Assembly: GCA_049115575.1 (NCBI GenBank) | Contig: JAGDZU010000004.1 | Location: forward strand, 434,001-498,000 | Direction: 5' to 3' | DNA: 64,000 nt | Origin: JAHEKB01 sp049115575 | GTDB lineage: Bacteria; Bacteroidota; Bacteroidia; NS11-12g; UBA9320 | Shown here: positions 1 through 9,596 of the stretch, in pieces | Numbering within the stretch: position 1 is the first letter of the stretch | Layout: the number at the start of each line of letters is the position of its first letter | Translations under genes and position numbers: made by a program | The notes under the pieces: generated by a model | Databases searched by the model: none | Seen by the model: only the letters and a program-made list of their open reading frames with translations | What the model was told of the DNA's origin: nothing

Positions 1-1
1 T

Positions 2-916
2 GTCAATCTTTTTGTACCCAAAGGCGAAACAGTAGTGGTAACCAGAGGCAAACTAAAGGAAGAAGATAGAATATATAAAACCCTCAATTTCCCAGTTGAT
101 ACTGAGATTCCGTTGGTTATGTTTATTGATGGCAGGTCTGCTTCTGCCAGCGAGATAGTAACTGGTGCACTTCAAGATTTTGACAGGGCAGTACTTATAG
201 GAAGAAATTCATTTGGTAAGGGCCTAGTGCAGGGTACTAAGAAGCTCACCTATAATACCCAAATGAAAGTAACTATTGCCAAATATTACTTGCCAAGTGG
301 AAGGCTCATCCAAAGACTAGATTACGGCAATAGAGTAAATGGAAGAGTCCGCGCAGTAGCCGATAGTGCTAAACAAACATTTTATACGCGCAATAATAGA
401 GCTGTTGTAGACGGTGAAGGAATTCAACCAGATATTGAAATAGAGATGAGCCCTTATACTAAGATTGCTCAAAGTATTATTAGCAATAATCACGCTTTCA
501 ATTATGCAGTGAATATGCGCAATTCAAATGTTGAAATTCCTACACCCATTGATTTCAATGTGGATGAAGATTTATACAACAACTTTGTTTCCTACCTCTC
601 AGACAAGGAATATGAATATGAAACGGCCACCGAGCTTGCCCTGCAAAATTTGATTAAAAAGGCTGAAGCAGAAGAGATGTCTGAGCATATGTCTAAAGAT
701 ATAGTTGCCTTAGAAAATGCCATTGAAATTCATAAGGATAACGATTTGGAACACCATAAAGAAGAGTTGATGGAACTACTCGAATATGAAATTGCTTCAA
801 ATTATTATCTGGAAAGAGGAAAAATTGAAAGTTCCTTTGATGATGACCCAGACCTCAAAGCGGCTTTGGATTTACTCTCAAAGCCTCAAAAAATGAATGA
901 GCTCCTAGGGCGATAA
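2..916 (+). CDS. C-terminal processing peptidase (S41 family), 3' part
   Basis: The gene enters from the left edge; the reading frame is open from base 2, so the 304 visible residues are the C-terminal part. S41 proteases of the Prc/CtpA type cut periplasmic proteins near their C-termini with a Ser-Lys dyad. The catalytic serine lies in the SASASE segment (about visible residue 48) and the general-base lysine in GKGLVQ (about residue 73), the 25-residue spacing known for the family. Any PDZ domain and signal peptide lie upstream, outside the window. The stop TAA shares an A with the ATG of the next gene (TAATG), so the two are probably translationally coupled. Confidence 0.9.
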   Translation, partial: VNLFVPKGETVVVTRGKLKEEDRIYKTLNFPVDTEIPLVMFIDGRSASASEIVTGALQDFDRAVLIGRNSFGKGLVQGTKKLTYNTQMKVTIAKYYLPSGRLIQRLDYGNRVNGRVRAVADSAKQTFYTRNNRAVVDGEGIQPDIEIEMSPYTKIAQSIISNNHAFNYAVNMRNSNVEIPTPIDFNVDEDLYNNFVSYLSDKEYEYETATELALQNLIKKAEAEEMSEHMSKDIVALENAIEIHKDNDLEHHKEELMELLEYEIASNYYLERGKIESSFDDDPDLKAALDLLSKPQKMNELLGR

Positions 917-1731
917 TGGAAGCCACTTCATTCATCATACTCATATTTTTCGGCATGTTAGGGGGGTTCCTAAGTGGACTTCTAGGTGTAGGTGGAGGAA
1001 TTATCTTCATACCCATCATTAGTTTTTTTATCCGTCCCTTTGACCTTGAAGCTCAAGAATACGTTCGATACTTACTTGCTAATTCATTTGCCACCATCTT
1101 TTTTGCTGGTGTTATTAGTACTTATAAGCAATACAGAATTCAGCAATTCTATCCCAAACAAATACTGATCACGGCAAGCTTAGCAGTGGTAAGCAGCACG
1201 GTGGTTACTTATTTAATTACTGCACAATCATGGTATAGCAAAAGGGCATTTAGCATCGTTTTTTTAGCCCTGCTCGTTTTCACGGTGTTTCGCTTTGTCT
1301 ATAAGAAACCTTCGCATACCAATAAAGTAAAAGAGACTCCTTCGATTAAATATTTAATTACCGGTTTTCTCACTGGCATTGTCACTTCACTAAGTGGATT
1401 GGGAGGAGGAGTGATTATGATTCCTTTGTTCAATCAATATATAAAAATAGATATGAAGTCCTCTTCGGCTATCTCTATTGGAGTTATCCCTTTAATTCTA
1501 ATTCCTGTATTGGTCACCTATCTAATAAGCAGCCCATTACAATTGGTGCAAGAGACTCAAATGGGATACATATTGCCCGAACTCTTTTTACCAATGGTTG
1601 CTGGATTATTATTTGCAGCTCCAATTGGTGTAGCCAGTGCACAGAAAACATCAGATAAAGTGCTTAAAATTATATTTGCATCACTAGTCATTATTGTAAT
1701 CATTAATACCATTGTCAGCATTGTTAAATAA
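916..1731 (+). CDS. TauE/SafE family sulfite/anion exporter-like permease
   Basis: A 271-residue, strongly hydrophobic protein with about eight predicted membrane segments. It has the two-fold internal repeat of the TauE/SafE (DUF81) family: a glycine-rich motif GLLGVGGG near residues 21-30 and its counterpart SLSGLGGG near the start of the second half. Family members export small anions such as sulfite or sulfoacetate, but the substrate cannot be read from sequence. The start codon overlaps the previous stop. The 3' end overlaps the proposed TTG start of the following peptidase gene by 20 bases. Confidence 0.88.
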   Translation: MEATSFIILIFFGMLGGFLSGLLGVGGGIIFIPIISFFIRPFDLEAQEYVRYLLANSFATIFFAGVISTYKQYRIQQFYPKQILITASLAVVSSTVVTYLITAQSWYSKRAFSIVFLALLVFTVFRFVYKKPSHTNKVKETPSIKYLITGFLTGIVTSLSGLGGGVIMIPLFNQYIKIDMKSSSAISIGVIPLILIPVLVTYLISSPLQLVQETQMGYILPELFLPMVAGLLFAAPIGVASAQKTSDKVLKIIFASLVIIVIINTIVSIVK

Positions 1732-3412
1732 GATAAGAATTGGAGCTACTGCTCTGCTATTTGTATTCGCGTTTCAAAGTGCTCATGCACAGAAACCCAA
1801 TAAAAAGGAAAAAAGATTGGCGCATAGTGTTGAAAAGCACATAGTCTATTTGGCTTCAGATGATTTAGGAGGGCGTTCAAGCGGTTCTGAAGGAGAGCAA
1901 TTATCTGCTCAATACATTAAAAATCAATTTGAGAAAATCGGTCTAGAACCCAAAGGTGAAAAGGGTTATTACCAAAATTTGGATATAACTACTTTGCGTA
2001 TTGCACAAGCAAATACATCACTCATGATGGGCGATAAAGTTTATACGCTTTTTCAAGATTTCTTTCCTTTAAGCATTAGTGCAGATAATGGTGATTATAG
2101 AGGAATGGCAATAAATGTTCAGAGTGGAATAACCGATGAAAATTTAAGTTGGGATGATTATGAGCATGCAGATGTTACAGGTAAAGCAGTCATCATAAAA
2201 ATGGAGACTCCTGAGGCAGACAACCCTCACAGTAAGTTTGCTGGATGGTCAGGAATAGAAAGAAGGGTTGAACTTGCCAAAGAAAAAGGAGCGACTGCTG
2301 TAATATTTTATACCACAGATGCAGACCATCAACCCACAGGTGAACTCAAGAAAATAGCCAAAAGCGCAGAACTCCCAGTAATCTTTGTTAAACGGGATCT
2401 CAGTACACAAATCAGCCCTATTATTGACCTTACTGTATCTATAATGAGTCTAAAATCTATTGCCAGTAATGTAATAGGCTTTATTGATCACGGGGCTAGC
2501 AATACGGTTGTAATTGGAGCTCATCACGATCATCTTGGAAGAGGTGAGAACGGTGGATCTAGAGAAGAAAAACTAGGAGGCATACACAATGGAGCAGATG
2601 ATAATGCCAGTGGAATTGCTGGATTAATAGAGCTTGCCATCATTATAAAGGAGAATCCTAAAATGTTCTCAAACAACAATTATTTGTTCATTGCATTCAC
2701 CGCTGAAGAACTTGGTTTGCTCGGATCTAAACACTTTGTAGCTCACCCTACAATTCCAATCAATACTATTAATTATATGGTGAATATGGATATGATAGGA
2801 AAGTTAGATTCTACAAAAAAGACTTTGGTTATCAATGGTGTTGGTACATCTCCTTCTTGGAAACGCGCATTGAAAGAAGTGAAATACAATGACAAAAAGA
2901 TTGCTAGAATATCCACCACAGAGAGCGGTATAGGTTCATCAGACCACAGCCCATTCTACTTGGCGGATATGCCTGCTGTCCATTTCTTTACAGGGCAGCA
3001 TGAGCATTACCACAAAACAACAGACGATGTTGAAATTGTGAATTATACAGGTGAAGCATATGTGATACACTACATCTGTAGTTGGCTGGAATTTATGGAT
3101 GATCAGGGCAAGGTGAAATTCACCAAAACCAAAGATGAAAGTCAAGGCAGGATGAAATTTAAGGTAACTCTGGGAGTAATGCCAGATTACGTATATGATG
3201 GAGAAGGCATGAGAATAGATGGTGTGAAAGAAGGAAAGCCAGCTAGCAATGCCGGAATACTAAAAGGAGATATAGTTACTTCAATGAATGGTAAACCAAT
3301 ACTTGGAATGCAAGACTATATGAAGGTACTTATGGAGTTAAACCCCGGTGACACTATTCCAGTGCAGATAAAAAGAGGTGAAGAGTTTTTAGAGATAGAA
3401 GTAACGTTTTAA
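1712..3412 (+). CDS. Exported M28 family zinc peptidase with PA and PDZ domains
   Basis: A 566-residue protein starting with a signal peptide that ends near AHA/Q. A PA-like insert (about residues 120-240) precedes the M28 catalytic domain, whose zinc ligands are visible: HHDH, GADDNAS, TAEE, MDMIG and a late HEHYH segment. The C-terminal ~90 residues form a PDZ-like domain (KPASNAGILKGD). This layout is typical of exported aminopeptidase-like enzymes. No ATG fits the start: TTG at 1712 keeps the whole signal peptide, and TTG at 1721 is the alternative; both lie inside the preceding permease gene. The stop overlaps the metF ATG. Confidence 0.88.
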   Translation: MSALLNKIRIGATALLFVFAFQSAHAQKPNKKEKRLAHSVEKHIVYLASDDLGGRSSGSEGEQLSAQYIKNQFEKIGLEPKGEKGYYQNLDITTLRIAQANTSLMMGDKVYTLFQDFFPLSISADNGDYRGMAINVQSGITDENLSWDDYEHADVTGKAVIIKMETPEADNPHSKFAGWSGIERRVELAKEKGATAVIFYTTDADHQPTGELKKIAKSAELPVIFVKRDLSTQISPIIDLTVSIMSLKSIASNVIGFIDHGASNTVVIGAHHDHLGRGENGGSREEKLGGIHNGADDNASGIAGLIELAIIIKENPKMFSNNNYLFIAFTAEELGLLGSKHFVAHPTIPINTINYMVNMDMIGKLDSTKKTLVINGVGTSPSWKRALKEVKYNDKKIARISTTESGIGSSDHSPFYLADMPAVHFFTGQHEHYHKTTDDVEIVNYTGEAYVIHYICSWLEFMDDQGKVKFTKTKDESQGRMKFKVTLGVMPDYVYDGEGMRIDGVKEGKPASNAGILKGDIVTSMNGKPILGMQDYMKVLMELNPGDTIPVQIKRGEEFLEIEVTF

Positions 3413-4362
3413 TGCAGCTAACCGAATATTTAAATAAAGACGAGACTCTGTTCTCATTTGAAGTGCTTCCTCCTTTAAAAGGAAAAAGCATTGATTCACT
3501 TTTCAAGGCCATAGACCCCTTGATGGAGTGTAAACCGGCCTTTGTTGATGTTACATATCACAGAGAGGAGTACATACTAAAGGAGAGGCCAGACGGTGGA
3601 TATGACAAAATATCCAAGAGAAAAAGGCCTGGAACAGTAGCCATATGTGCCGCATTGAAGAATAAGTATCAGGTGGAAACAGTGCCTCATCTTATTTGTG
3701 GTGGTTTCTCAAAAGATGATACGGAAAATGCCCTTATCGATCTCAATTTTCTCGGGATACAAAATGTATTAGCCATTAGAGGTGACAACCAAAAAGATGA
3801 GCGCAATTTTACTCCTGAACCCAATGGCAATGCCAATGCATTGGAACTCATTAGGCAAATTGATGATATGAATAAAGGGATCTATCTTGATAAAGAATTA
3901 GAAAACTCTACCCAAACTAACTTTTGTATTGGAGCTGCTGGTTATCCAGAAAAGCATATAGATGCACCCAATATGAGTTCAGATATGCGCTTCTTGAAAC
4001 AAAAAGTGGATGCTGGAGCTGAGTTCATTACCACTCAAATGTTCTTTGATAACAAGAAGTACTTTGAATACGTGGAGAATTGTAGAGCTGCCGGTATACA
4101 TGTTCCTATAATTCCAGGAATTAAACCAATAACCAAAAAAGCGCATATGTATGCCCTGCCAAAGATTTTCAATATTGATTTACCAGATGATCTTGCTAGT
4201 GCATTAGAAAATGCCAAAGACGATAAAACGGCTCGCCAAATTGGTATAGAATGGTGTATAGATCAATGTAAAGAACTCAAGAAAGCCAACGTACCTGTAT
4301 TGCACTTTTATACTATGAGTTTTTCATCGGCTACTAAAGAAATTGTAAGTAAAATCTTTTAA
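3412..4362 (+). CDS. metF: Methylenetetrahydrofolate reductase
   Basis: A 316-residue cytoplasmic flavoprotein that reduces 5,10-methylene-THF to 5-methyl-THF for methionine synthesis. Family marks are the N-terminal SFEVLPP segment (catalytic Glu region), DVTYH, the VPHLICGG stretch, NVLAIRGD and the C-terminal FYTMS. Length is slightly over the usual ~300 residues. It is joined to both neighbours by TAATG overlaps (M28 peptidase upstream, rsgA downstream), so it is part of a compact operon whose members are functionally unrelated. Confidence 0.96.
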   Translation: MQLTEYLNKDETLFSFEVLPPLKGKSIDSLFKAIDPLMECKPAFVDVTYHREEYILKERPDGGYDKISKRKRPGTVAICAALKNKYQVETVPHLICGGFSKDDTENALIDLNFLGIQNVLAIRGDNQKDERNFTPEPNGNANALELIRQIDDMNKGIYLDKELENSTQTNFCIGAAGYPEKHIDAPNMSSDMRFLKQKVDAGAEFITTQMFFDNKKYFEYVENCRAAGIHVPIIPGIKPITKKAHMYALPKIFNIDLPDDLASALENAKDDKTARQIGIEWCIDQCKELKKANVPVLHFYTMSFSSATKEIVSKIF

Positions 4363-5276
4363 TGGAAGGCACGGTCAGCAAATCGACTGGTAGTTGGTAC
4401 AAAGTATTTGTAGAAGGTAAAGAAATTGACGCCCGCCTCAGGGGAAAATTCCGAAAACAAGATATAAAGGCAACCAATCCTGTAACTGTTGGAGACAAAG
4501 TAGAACTGGAGCTTGATGGTGAAGACTATGTGATTACTACTATCCATGAAAGAAAGAATTGCATCATTCGCAAATCCAATAAGCTATCTAAACAATATCA
4601 ACTTATAGCCGCCAATATTGACCTGGCTTTCTTGGTAGTAACTCCTGGTTTCCCGTACACTCCTATGGGATTTATTGATCGCTACTTAATTACAGCAGCA
4701 GCATACCATATTCCTGTAATTATTGTAATAAACAAGAACGATCTTGAGGGTGAAAAAATCAAGAAATACAGAAGGGAGCTGATAAGAACCTATATGAGAA
4801 TTGGAGTTCGTTGCCTTGATTTAAGTTTTAAGAGAGCAAGAGATATAGAAGCCATTAGATCTTATGCTTATGGTAAAACATGCCTTATAAGTGGAAATTC
4901 AGGAGTTGGAAAATCTACATTGGTAAATGGGCTAATTCCAGGTTTAGACCAGAAGATAGGAGATATTTCTACATCCTATTTCAAAGGACAACACACCACC
5001 ACTTTTGCTCAAATGTTTGCCATAGATGATCACAGTTTTATCATTGATACTCCGGGTTTGAAAGACTTTGGATTGATTAATATTGACAAACAAGATTTAG
5101 GTTATTACTTTACAGAGATTGGTATACATTCAAAGAACTGCAAGTTCAATAATTGCATTCACATTGAAGAGCCTGGCTGTGGTGTACTAAAAGCATTGGA
5201 AGATGGATACATAGCAGAGAGCCGGTACATTAATTATTTGAGCATGTTGGATGAACTGGATCAACTCAAAACATAA
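4362..5276 (+). CDS. rsgA: Ribosome small subunit-dependent GTPase A
   Basis: A 304-residue GTPase that helps 30S subunit maturation. The order of motifs shows the circular permutation diagnostic for the RsgA/YjeQ family: an N-terminal OB-fold (about 1-70), then the G4 motif NKND (124-127), then the P-loop GNSGVGKST (about 178-186), then the G3-type DTPG. The C-terminal zinc-binding Cys-Cys-His-Cys cluster is visible as CKFNNCIH followed by PGCG. The ATG overlaps the stop of metF. Confidence 0.97.
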   Translation: MEGTVSKSTGSWYKVFVEGKEIDARLRGKFRKQDIKATNPVTVGDKVELELDGEDYVITTIHERKNCIIRKSNKLSKQYQLIAANIDLAFLVVTPGFPYTPMGFIDRYLITAAAYHIPVIIVINKNDLEGEKIKKYRRELIRTYMRIGVRCLDLSFKRARDIEAIRSYAYGKTCLISGNSGVGKSTLVNGLIPGLDQKIGDISTSYFKGQHTTTFAQMFAIDDHSFIIDTPGLKDFGLINIDKQDLGYYFTEIGIHSKNCKFNNCIHIEEPGCGVLKALEDGYIAESRYINYLSMLDELDQLKT

Positions 5277-5305
5277 ATATTAAAGACTTGTTATATAGAA
5301 CATAA

Positions 5306-5872
5306 ATGCATTTGTTTTTTATCATAGGTCTAATCTTGCTGTCTTGTAGTCAGCCAAAAAGTGAACTTAAAACTATCAATGAGATAATGACTCCTCAGGA
5401 TTTTTACAAACTCTCCATTCCTCATATTAATGGTACAGACACCATAAATTTCAGTGAATTTCATGGAAAGAAAGTGCTGTTGGTAAATGTTGCATCCAAA
5501 TGCGGTTATACTTATCAATATAAAGGTCTTCAAAGTCTGCATGAGCAGTTCAGTGAAGATTTGGTGGTTATTGGATTCCCATGCAATCAGTTCCTTTTTC
5601 AAGAACCCGGATCAGATCAAAGAATAGACAGTTTTTGTAAACAAACCTACAATGTGGAATTTCTAATGAGCACTAAGATAAAAGTGAAAGGCGACAGCAT
5701 ACACCCCGTCTATGACTGGCTTACACGGAAAGAATACAATGGAAAAGGCGACTACAAAGTCAGCTGGAATTTCAATAAATTTCTGGTGAATGAAAATGGA
5801 GAATTAACCCATTATTTTGATGCCAAGGTGAAGCCTAAAGATGCAGTCCTTTTGGAAGCAATCAAATCCTGA
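5306..5872 (+). CDS. Glutathione peroxidase family protein, predicted lipoprotein
   Basis: A 188-residue thioredoxin-fold peroxidase. The N-terminus is a lipoprotein signal with the lipidated cysteine at residue 14 (LLSC), so the enzyme should sit in the envelope. The peroxidatic cysteine is Cys66 in NVASKCGYT, and the second family motif (GFPCNQF) and the Trp-Asn pair of WNFNKF are present. Catalytic Cys replaces selenocysteine, as in most bacterial members; such enzymes usually use thioredoxin rather than glutathione. It follows rsgA after 29 bases and converges head-to-tail with the M1 peptidase gene with no gap. Confidence 0.9.
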   Translation: MHLFFIIGLILLSCSQPKSELKTINEIMTPQDFYKLSIPHINGTDTINFSEFHGKKVLLVNVASKCGYTYQYKGLQSLHEQFSEDLVVIGFPCNQFLFQEPGSDQRIDSFCKQTYNVEFLMSTKIKVKGDSIHPVYDWLTRKEYNGKGDYKVSWNFNKFLVNENGELTHYFDAKVKPKDAVLLEAIKS

Positions 5873-7786
5873 TTATTGAACTACAAATTTGCTGATTGAT
5901 GATTCATCCCCACTTCTCAGTTCTATAAAGTATATACCGGGATTTAGATAATGGTCTAAATGAACGCTTTCGTTTTTCCTTGAATTCAATTCTTGTTCCA
6001 TCACCAATTGACCCAGTCTGTTGTAAATTTTTACATCATCAATACGTTTGTCTTTCATATAAACCTCCACACTACCCGAACTCGGGTTAGGGAAAACAGA
6101 TATGGATGATAAATCATTGTGATTCCCTTCTATCAAAGTGGTTTTAGCCAAAAGCCAGATATTAGGGTCATACTCCACCGAGGTGACTTTAAAGCCTACA
6201 TTAAATTCCAACTGCTCTGCCAATTTGCTGTGAGGAACTACCAACAAGCTGTCTTCCCCATTATTTCCTTTTAATCTAAACTCTATATTCAAAGGGAAAA
6301 AAGATACCGATGGATGGCTCGGTACTTGAGAAATATCAAATTTAATCGCAGTATTTGTGGTTCTGTTCCAAGTGATGGTAAGGCTTGGGAATCCCTGCTG
6401 GTAAATCCACAGATCAAAAAACTCATCTAAATTTTTCCCTGAAGCCTGCTCCATGTAAAACTGCAAATCAGGGGTTCTAGCAAATTCATAACAAATTCCA
6501 GCTCCCGAAGTATAATCTCTGAGGCCTTGGTAAAAATCCTCATCACCTAATTCCCACCTTAACATATGAATTACCATAGAAGCCTTGCTATATGAAAGCC
6601 TACCACTAAATATTCTGCTTACGCTACTTGTATCATAAACAAAGACAGACCCAAAGGTTTCACTGGTAGCTCTGGTTAAAGTGATATTCATATATTCTTC
6701 CCATGCGGCACGAGATGAAAGATGCTCATAAGCAACTGCGGTTAAATAAGAAGCAAAGCCTTCATTCAACCAAATGTCTTGCCAACTGCCACAAGTTATT
6801 TTGTCTCCATACCATTGATGAGCCAACTCGTGTGCCATTAGGCTAAAATCCAAATCACTCATAAAACTCATGGTTTGATGCTCCATTCCTCCTCCTCTAC
6901 CCCATTGAGCATGCCCATATTTTTCTTTCTTGAAAGGGTATGGTCCACACAAGCTATCCATCAGATATAGCATATCTTCCACCCTATACGCTTGGGTGTC
7001 GGCAATGAACATAAACTCTGGATAGATGTATTCCAGTATAGGCATGGAGTCTCCATCTTGAAAGGTCACATAATGAGTGAATTCCTCATAATTGGTAACG
7101 GCAACAGCTGCCAGATATGTTGCCAATGGGTATCTGTGTTGCCAGTGAAACACTAAACTGCTGTCTGCTAATGTATCCACCGCATCTAAAAGCCCAATAC
7201 CCGCCGCCTTATTACCTTTAGGCACCTGTATACTCATATCAAATGAGTCAATTTTGTCTGCGAGTTGTTGTTTGCATGGCCACCAACCATAAGCGCCATA
7301 AGGTTCTGACAATGTCCAAGATATGGGACCTGTCATATGCACATCATAGCTAAATCCTTTGTATTCATTTACTGAGGGATCTCCATGATAAAACACCTCA
7401 ACCTGAGCTAAACTTCCGCTGTCTAAACTTGCCAGTCCAATTTGAACTGCATCAGCATTATGGGTGAATCCCACAGAATTTCCTTGGTAGATGACTGAGT
7501 CAACGGTCATCCGATCATCTAAATCAAAAGCGATAGATGTGAAGCCAGATTCAAGAGTCACAAAGCTACTTTTAACCGAGCCTTCAATACTGCGTACAGC
7601 TGGATCTATCTTCAAACTTAAATGCTGATAAACCAAATCATATTGCGGTCCACTCGCTTTATACTTAATGTTTGATTTGACTTTATAATGGTCCTGTTCA
7701 GCTTTTACCAAAGCCTCAAAATGGTCTTGTGCAAAAGAAGAGACTATAAAAGCCAATCCGAGAATAAATGTCAATAGGACCCTCAC
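5873..7786 (-). CDS. M1 family metallopeptidase exported by T9SS
   Basis: A 637-residue exported zinc aminopeptidase-like protein. Residues 1-20 form a signal peptide. The exopeptidase motif is GGGMEHQT (298-305), the zinc motif is HELAH (319-323), and the third ligand is Glu342 in LNEGFASY, with the usual 18-residue spacing. Residues from about 560 on form a type A T9SS sorting domain: FPNPSSG, IYNRLGQ, LNPGIYFIE and a terminal KFVVQ. This predicts transport through the outer membrane and surface attachment or release. The start is GTG; no ATG is available upstream in frame. Confidence 0.93.
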   Translation of the reverse strand: MRVLLTFILGLAFIVSSFAQDHFEALVKAEQDHYKVKSNIKYKASGPQYDLVYQHLSLKIDPAVRSIEGSVKSSFVTLESGFTSIAFDLDDRMTVDSVIYQGNSVGFTHNADAVQIGLASLDSGSLAQVEVFYHGDPSVNEYKGFSYDVHMTGPISWTLSEPYGAYGWWPCKQQLADKIDSFDMSIQVPKGNKAAGIGLLDAVDTLADSSLVFHWQHRYPLATYLAAVAVTNYEEFTHYVTFQDGDSMPILEYIYPEFMFIADTQAYRVEDMLYLMDSLCGPYPFKKEKYGHAQWGRGGGMEHQTMSFMSDLDFSLMAHELAHQWYGDKITCGSWQDIWLNEGFASYLTAVAYEHLSSRAAWEEYMNITLTRATSETFGSVFVYDTSSVSRIFSGRLSYSKASMVIHMLRWELGDEDFYQGLRDYTSGAGICYEFARTPDLQFYMEQASGKNLDEFFDLWIYQQGFPSLTITWNRTTNTAIKFDISQVPSHPSVSFFPLNIEFRLKGNNGEDSLLVVPHSKLAEQLEFNVGFKVTSVEYDPNIWLLAKTTLIEGNHNDLSSISVFPNPSSGSVEVYMKDKRIDDVKIYNRLGQLVMEQELNSRKNESVHLDHYLNPGIYFIELRSGDESSISKFVVQ

Positions 7787-7868
7787 GTTTACAAACTTAT
7801 GGTAGGAGTGCTCATCTTGGTCGAAAAGGAGTTCATTTTTTGGTAGTTTTAATTAATTTGCCCGCCTT

Positions 7869-9077
7869 ATGACAAAATTTTCTCTTGTTAGTATCTGCTT
7901 AGTAGCGAGTATGTTCATGTTTCATCTGCAACTAAAAGCTCAAGACACCTTAAGAAATAAGAAAGGTGGAAATTATCTGTTTACTGTTGAGCATGACATA
8001 GAAGCCAATGAAGTTCAAAATCAAAACAGAACTGGAACCTGCTGGAGTTTTTCAGCTTTGAGTTTTATGGAATCTGAGTTGATAAGGATGGGAAAAGGTT
8101 CTCACAAATTGAGTGAGATGTTCATAGTGAGAATGGCTTATATGGATAAAGCTGAAAACTATGTTAGAATGCATGGAGTTAGCAATTTTGGTCAAGGTGG
8201 TGCTTTTCATGACATCCCACATGTGATTGAAAAGTATGGCATTATGCCACAAGAGGCTTATCAAGGTCTAAATTACGGTTCAGAAACGCATAATCACAGT
8301 GAAATGGAAGCGGTATTAAAGGGAATATTAGATGCCGTTATAGCCAATAAGCAAAGACAATTAACAACCAGCTGGATGAAAGCATATAATGCAGTATTGG
8401 ATGCTTATCTAGGAGAACTACCTGAAACATTTGAGTACCAAGGAAGCAACTATACCGCTAAAAGTTTTGCAGAGCATTTAGAATTGGACATGGATGATTA
8501 TGTAGTGATTAGTTCATTTACACACCATCCTTTTTATGATGATTTTGTATTAGAAGTACCGGACAATTGGGTAATGGAAGAAGTGTACAATGTGCCCTTG
8601 GATGAAATGATGAATGCTATGAACCACGCTGTGAGCAATGGATATTCTGTGGCATGGGCGGCCGACGTTAGTGAAAAAGGATTTAGCTTTAAGAATGGGT
8701 TAGCTATTGTCCCAACAGATGATGAAGCGCTTACTGTTAAAGGTAAAGACAGCAAACATTTTAATGATGCTGGAGCAGACAAAGAAGGAACTCAATTTGA
8801 CAGTCCTGGTGAGGAAAAAGAAATCACCCAGGAAATGAGACAAGAAGCTTTCGATAATTACCTCACCACAGATGATCATGGAATGCATTTCACGGGACTG
8901 GTAAAAGATCAAAACGGCGATTTGTACTATATCGTTAAGAATTCATGGGGAACCAAGCACAACGATTGCGACGGTTATTTCTATGCTTCTATGCCATATG
9001 TGGCATACAAAACCATCAATTTTATGGTTCATGTAGATGCTTTACCAAAGGACTTACAGAAAAAACTGGAAGACTAA
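7869..9077 (+). CDS. C1 family aminopeptidase (bleomycin hydrolase/PepC-like), exported
   Basis: A 402-residue papain-fold peptidase of the bleomycin hydrolase/PepC branch, with an N-terminal signal peptide (to about residue 24, ...LKAQ). The catalytic cysteine is Cys58 in GTCWSFS, the histidine is His340 in HGMHFTG and the asparagine is Asn358 in VKNSWG. Family members are usually cytoplasmic hexamers; signal-peptide-bearing versions are common in Bacteroidota. It is divergent from the M1 peptidase gene, sharing an 82-base intergenic region with a weak TTAATTTG promoter-like motif just before the ATG. Confidence 0.9.
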   Translation: MTKFSLVSICLVASMFMFHLQLKAQDTLRNKKGGNYLFTVEHDIEANEVQNQNRTGTCWSFSALSFMESELIRMGKGSHKLSEMFIVRMAYMDKAENYVRMHGVSNFGQGGAFHDIPHVIEKYGIMPQEAYQGLNYGSETHNHSEMEAVLKGILDAVIANKQRQLTTSWMKAYNAVLDAYLGELPETFEYQGSNYTAKSFAEHLELDMDDYVVISSFTHHPFYDDFVLEVPDNWVMEEVYNVPLDEMMNAMNHAVSNGYSVAWAADVSEKGFSFKNGLAIVPTDDEALTVKGKDSKHFNDAGADKEGTQFDSPGEEKEITQEMRQEAFDNYLTTDDHGMHFTGLVKDQNGDLYYIVKNSWGTKHNDCDGYFYASMPYVAYKTINFMVHVDALPKDLQKKLED

Positions 9078-9100
9078 AGGACTTTAGTGTAACAAAAAAA

Positions 9101-9108
9101 TACCTTTG
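9101..9108 (+). promoter_or_regulatory. Bacteroidota -7 promoter motif upstream of gldH
   Basis: TACCTTTG matches the TAnnTTTG consensus for the primary sigma factor of Bacteroidota exactly and lies 13 bases before the gldH ATG, which predicts a very short leader. No convincing upstream TTTG element at the usual distance was found. Confidence 0.45.
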
Positions 9109-9121
9109 TTAGCGCTAAACA

Positions 9122-9595
9122 ATGAAGCTAAAATTTCTTTTCACTTTAGCAGTGCTCAGCACTCTGTTTTCTTGTTCAGAAAACGCCATACTCGATGAGT
9201 ATCAAGACTTGCCAGATTCAGGCTGGACTCAAGAACAAGAATTAATTATGGAGTTTGAGATTACAGACACCACTACCTATTATCAGTTTTATAGCAATCT
9301 TAGATTGAATGCGGATTACCCATATAGCAACATTCATTTGCTTATGAGCACAATCTCTCCAGACAGCACCATAAGCAAGGAGATTATTTCGGTAAAGCTG
9401 GCTGAAAAATCAGGTAAATGGCTTGGAAGCGGAATAGGAAATGTAATAACTTTTCAAGAGCCATTTCCAAATAGAAAAATGTTCAAACAAGCAGGGACTT
9501 ACACTGTTAAACTATCACAATATATGCGACTTGAAACGGTAGAACATGTTCAGTCAGCAGGCATTAAAATTATACAACAAGAACAGATCTTATAA
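9122..9595 (+). CDS. gldH: Gliding motility lipoprotein GldH
   Basis: A 157-residue lipoprotein (signal peptide to LFSC, lipidated Cys near residue 18). Recognised by the GldH layout: a short DEYQxL-type start after the lipid anchor, the NLRxNxDYPYSN segment, the GxGIGN region and a C-terminal beta-rich part ending in AGIKI. GldH is needed for gliding and for stability of the T9SS-linked Gld machinery in flavobacteria. Whether this organism glides cannot be told from one gene, but T9SS cargo is present in the same window. The lpdA ATG follows one base after the stop. Confidence 0.88.
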   Translation: MKLKFLFTLAVLSTLFSCSENAILDEYQDLPDSGWTQEQELIMEFEITDTTTYYQFYSNLRLNADYPYSNIHLLMSTISPDSTISKEIISVKLAEKSGKWLGSGIGNVITFQEPFPNRKMFKQAGTYTVKLSQYMRLETVEHVQSAGIKIIQQEQIL

Positions 9596-9596
9596 T

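Noticed and set aside
5306..5872. Selenocysteine-type glutathione peroxidase
   Set aside because: The active-site codon is TGC for cysteine; there is no in-frame TGA.
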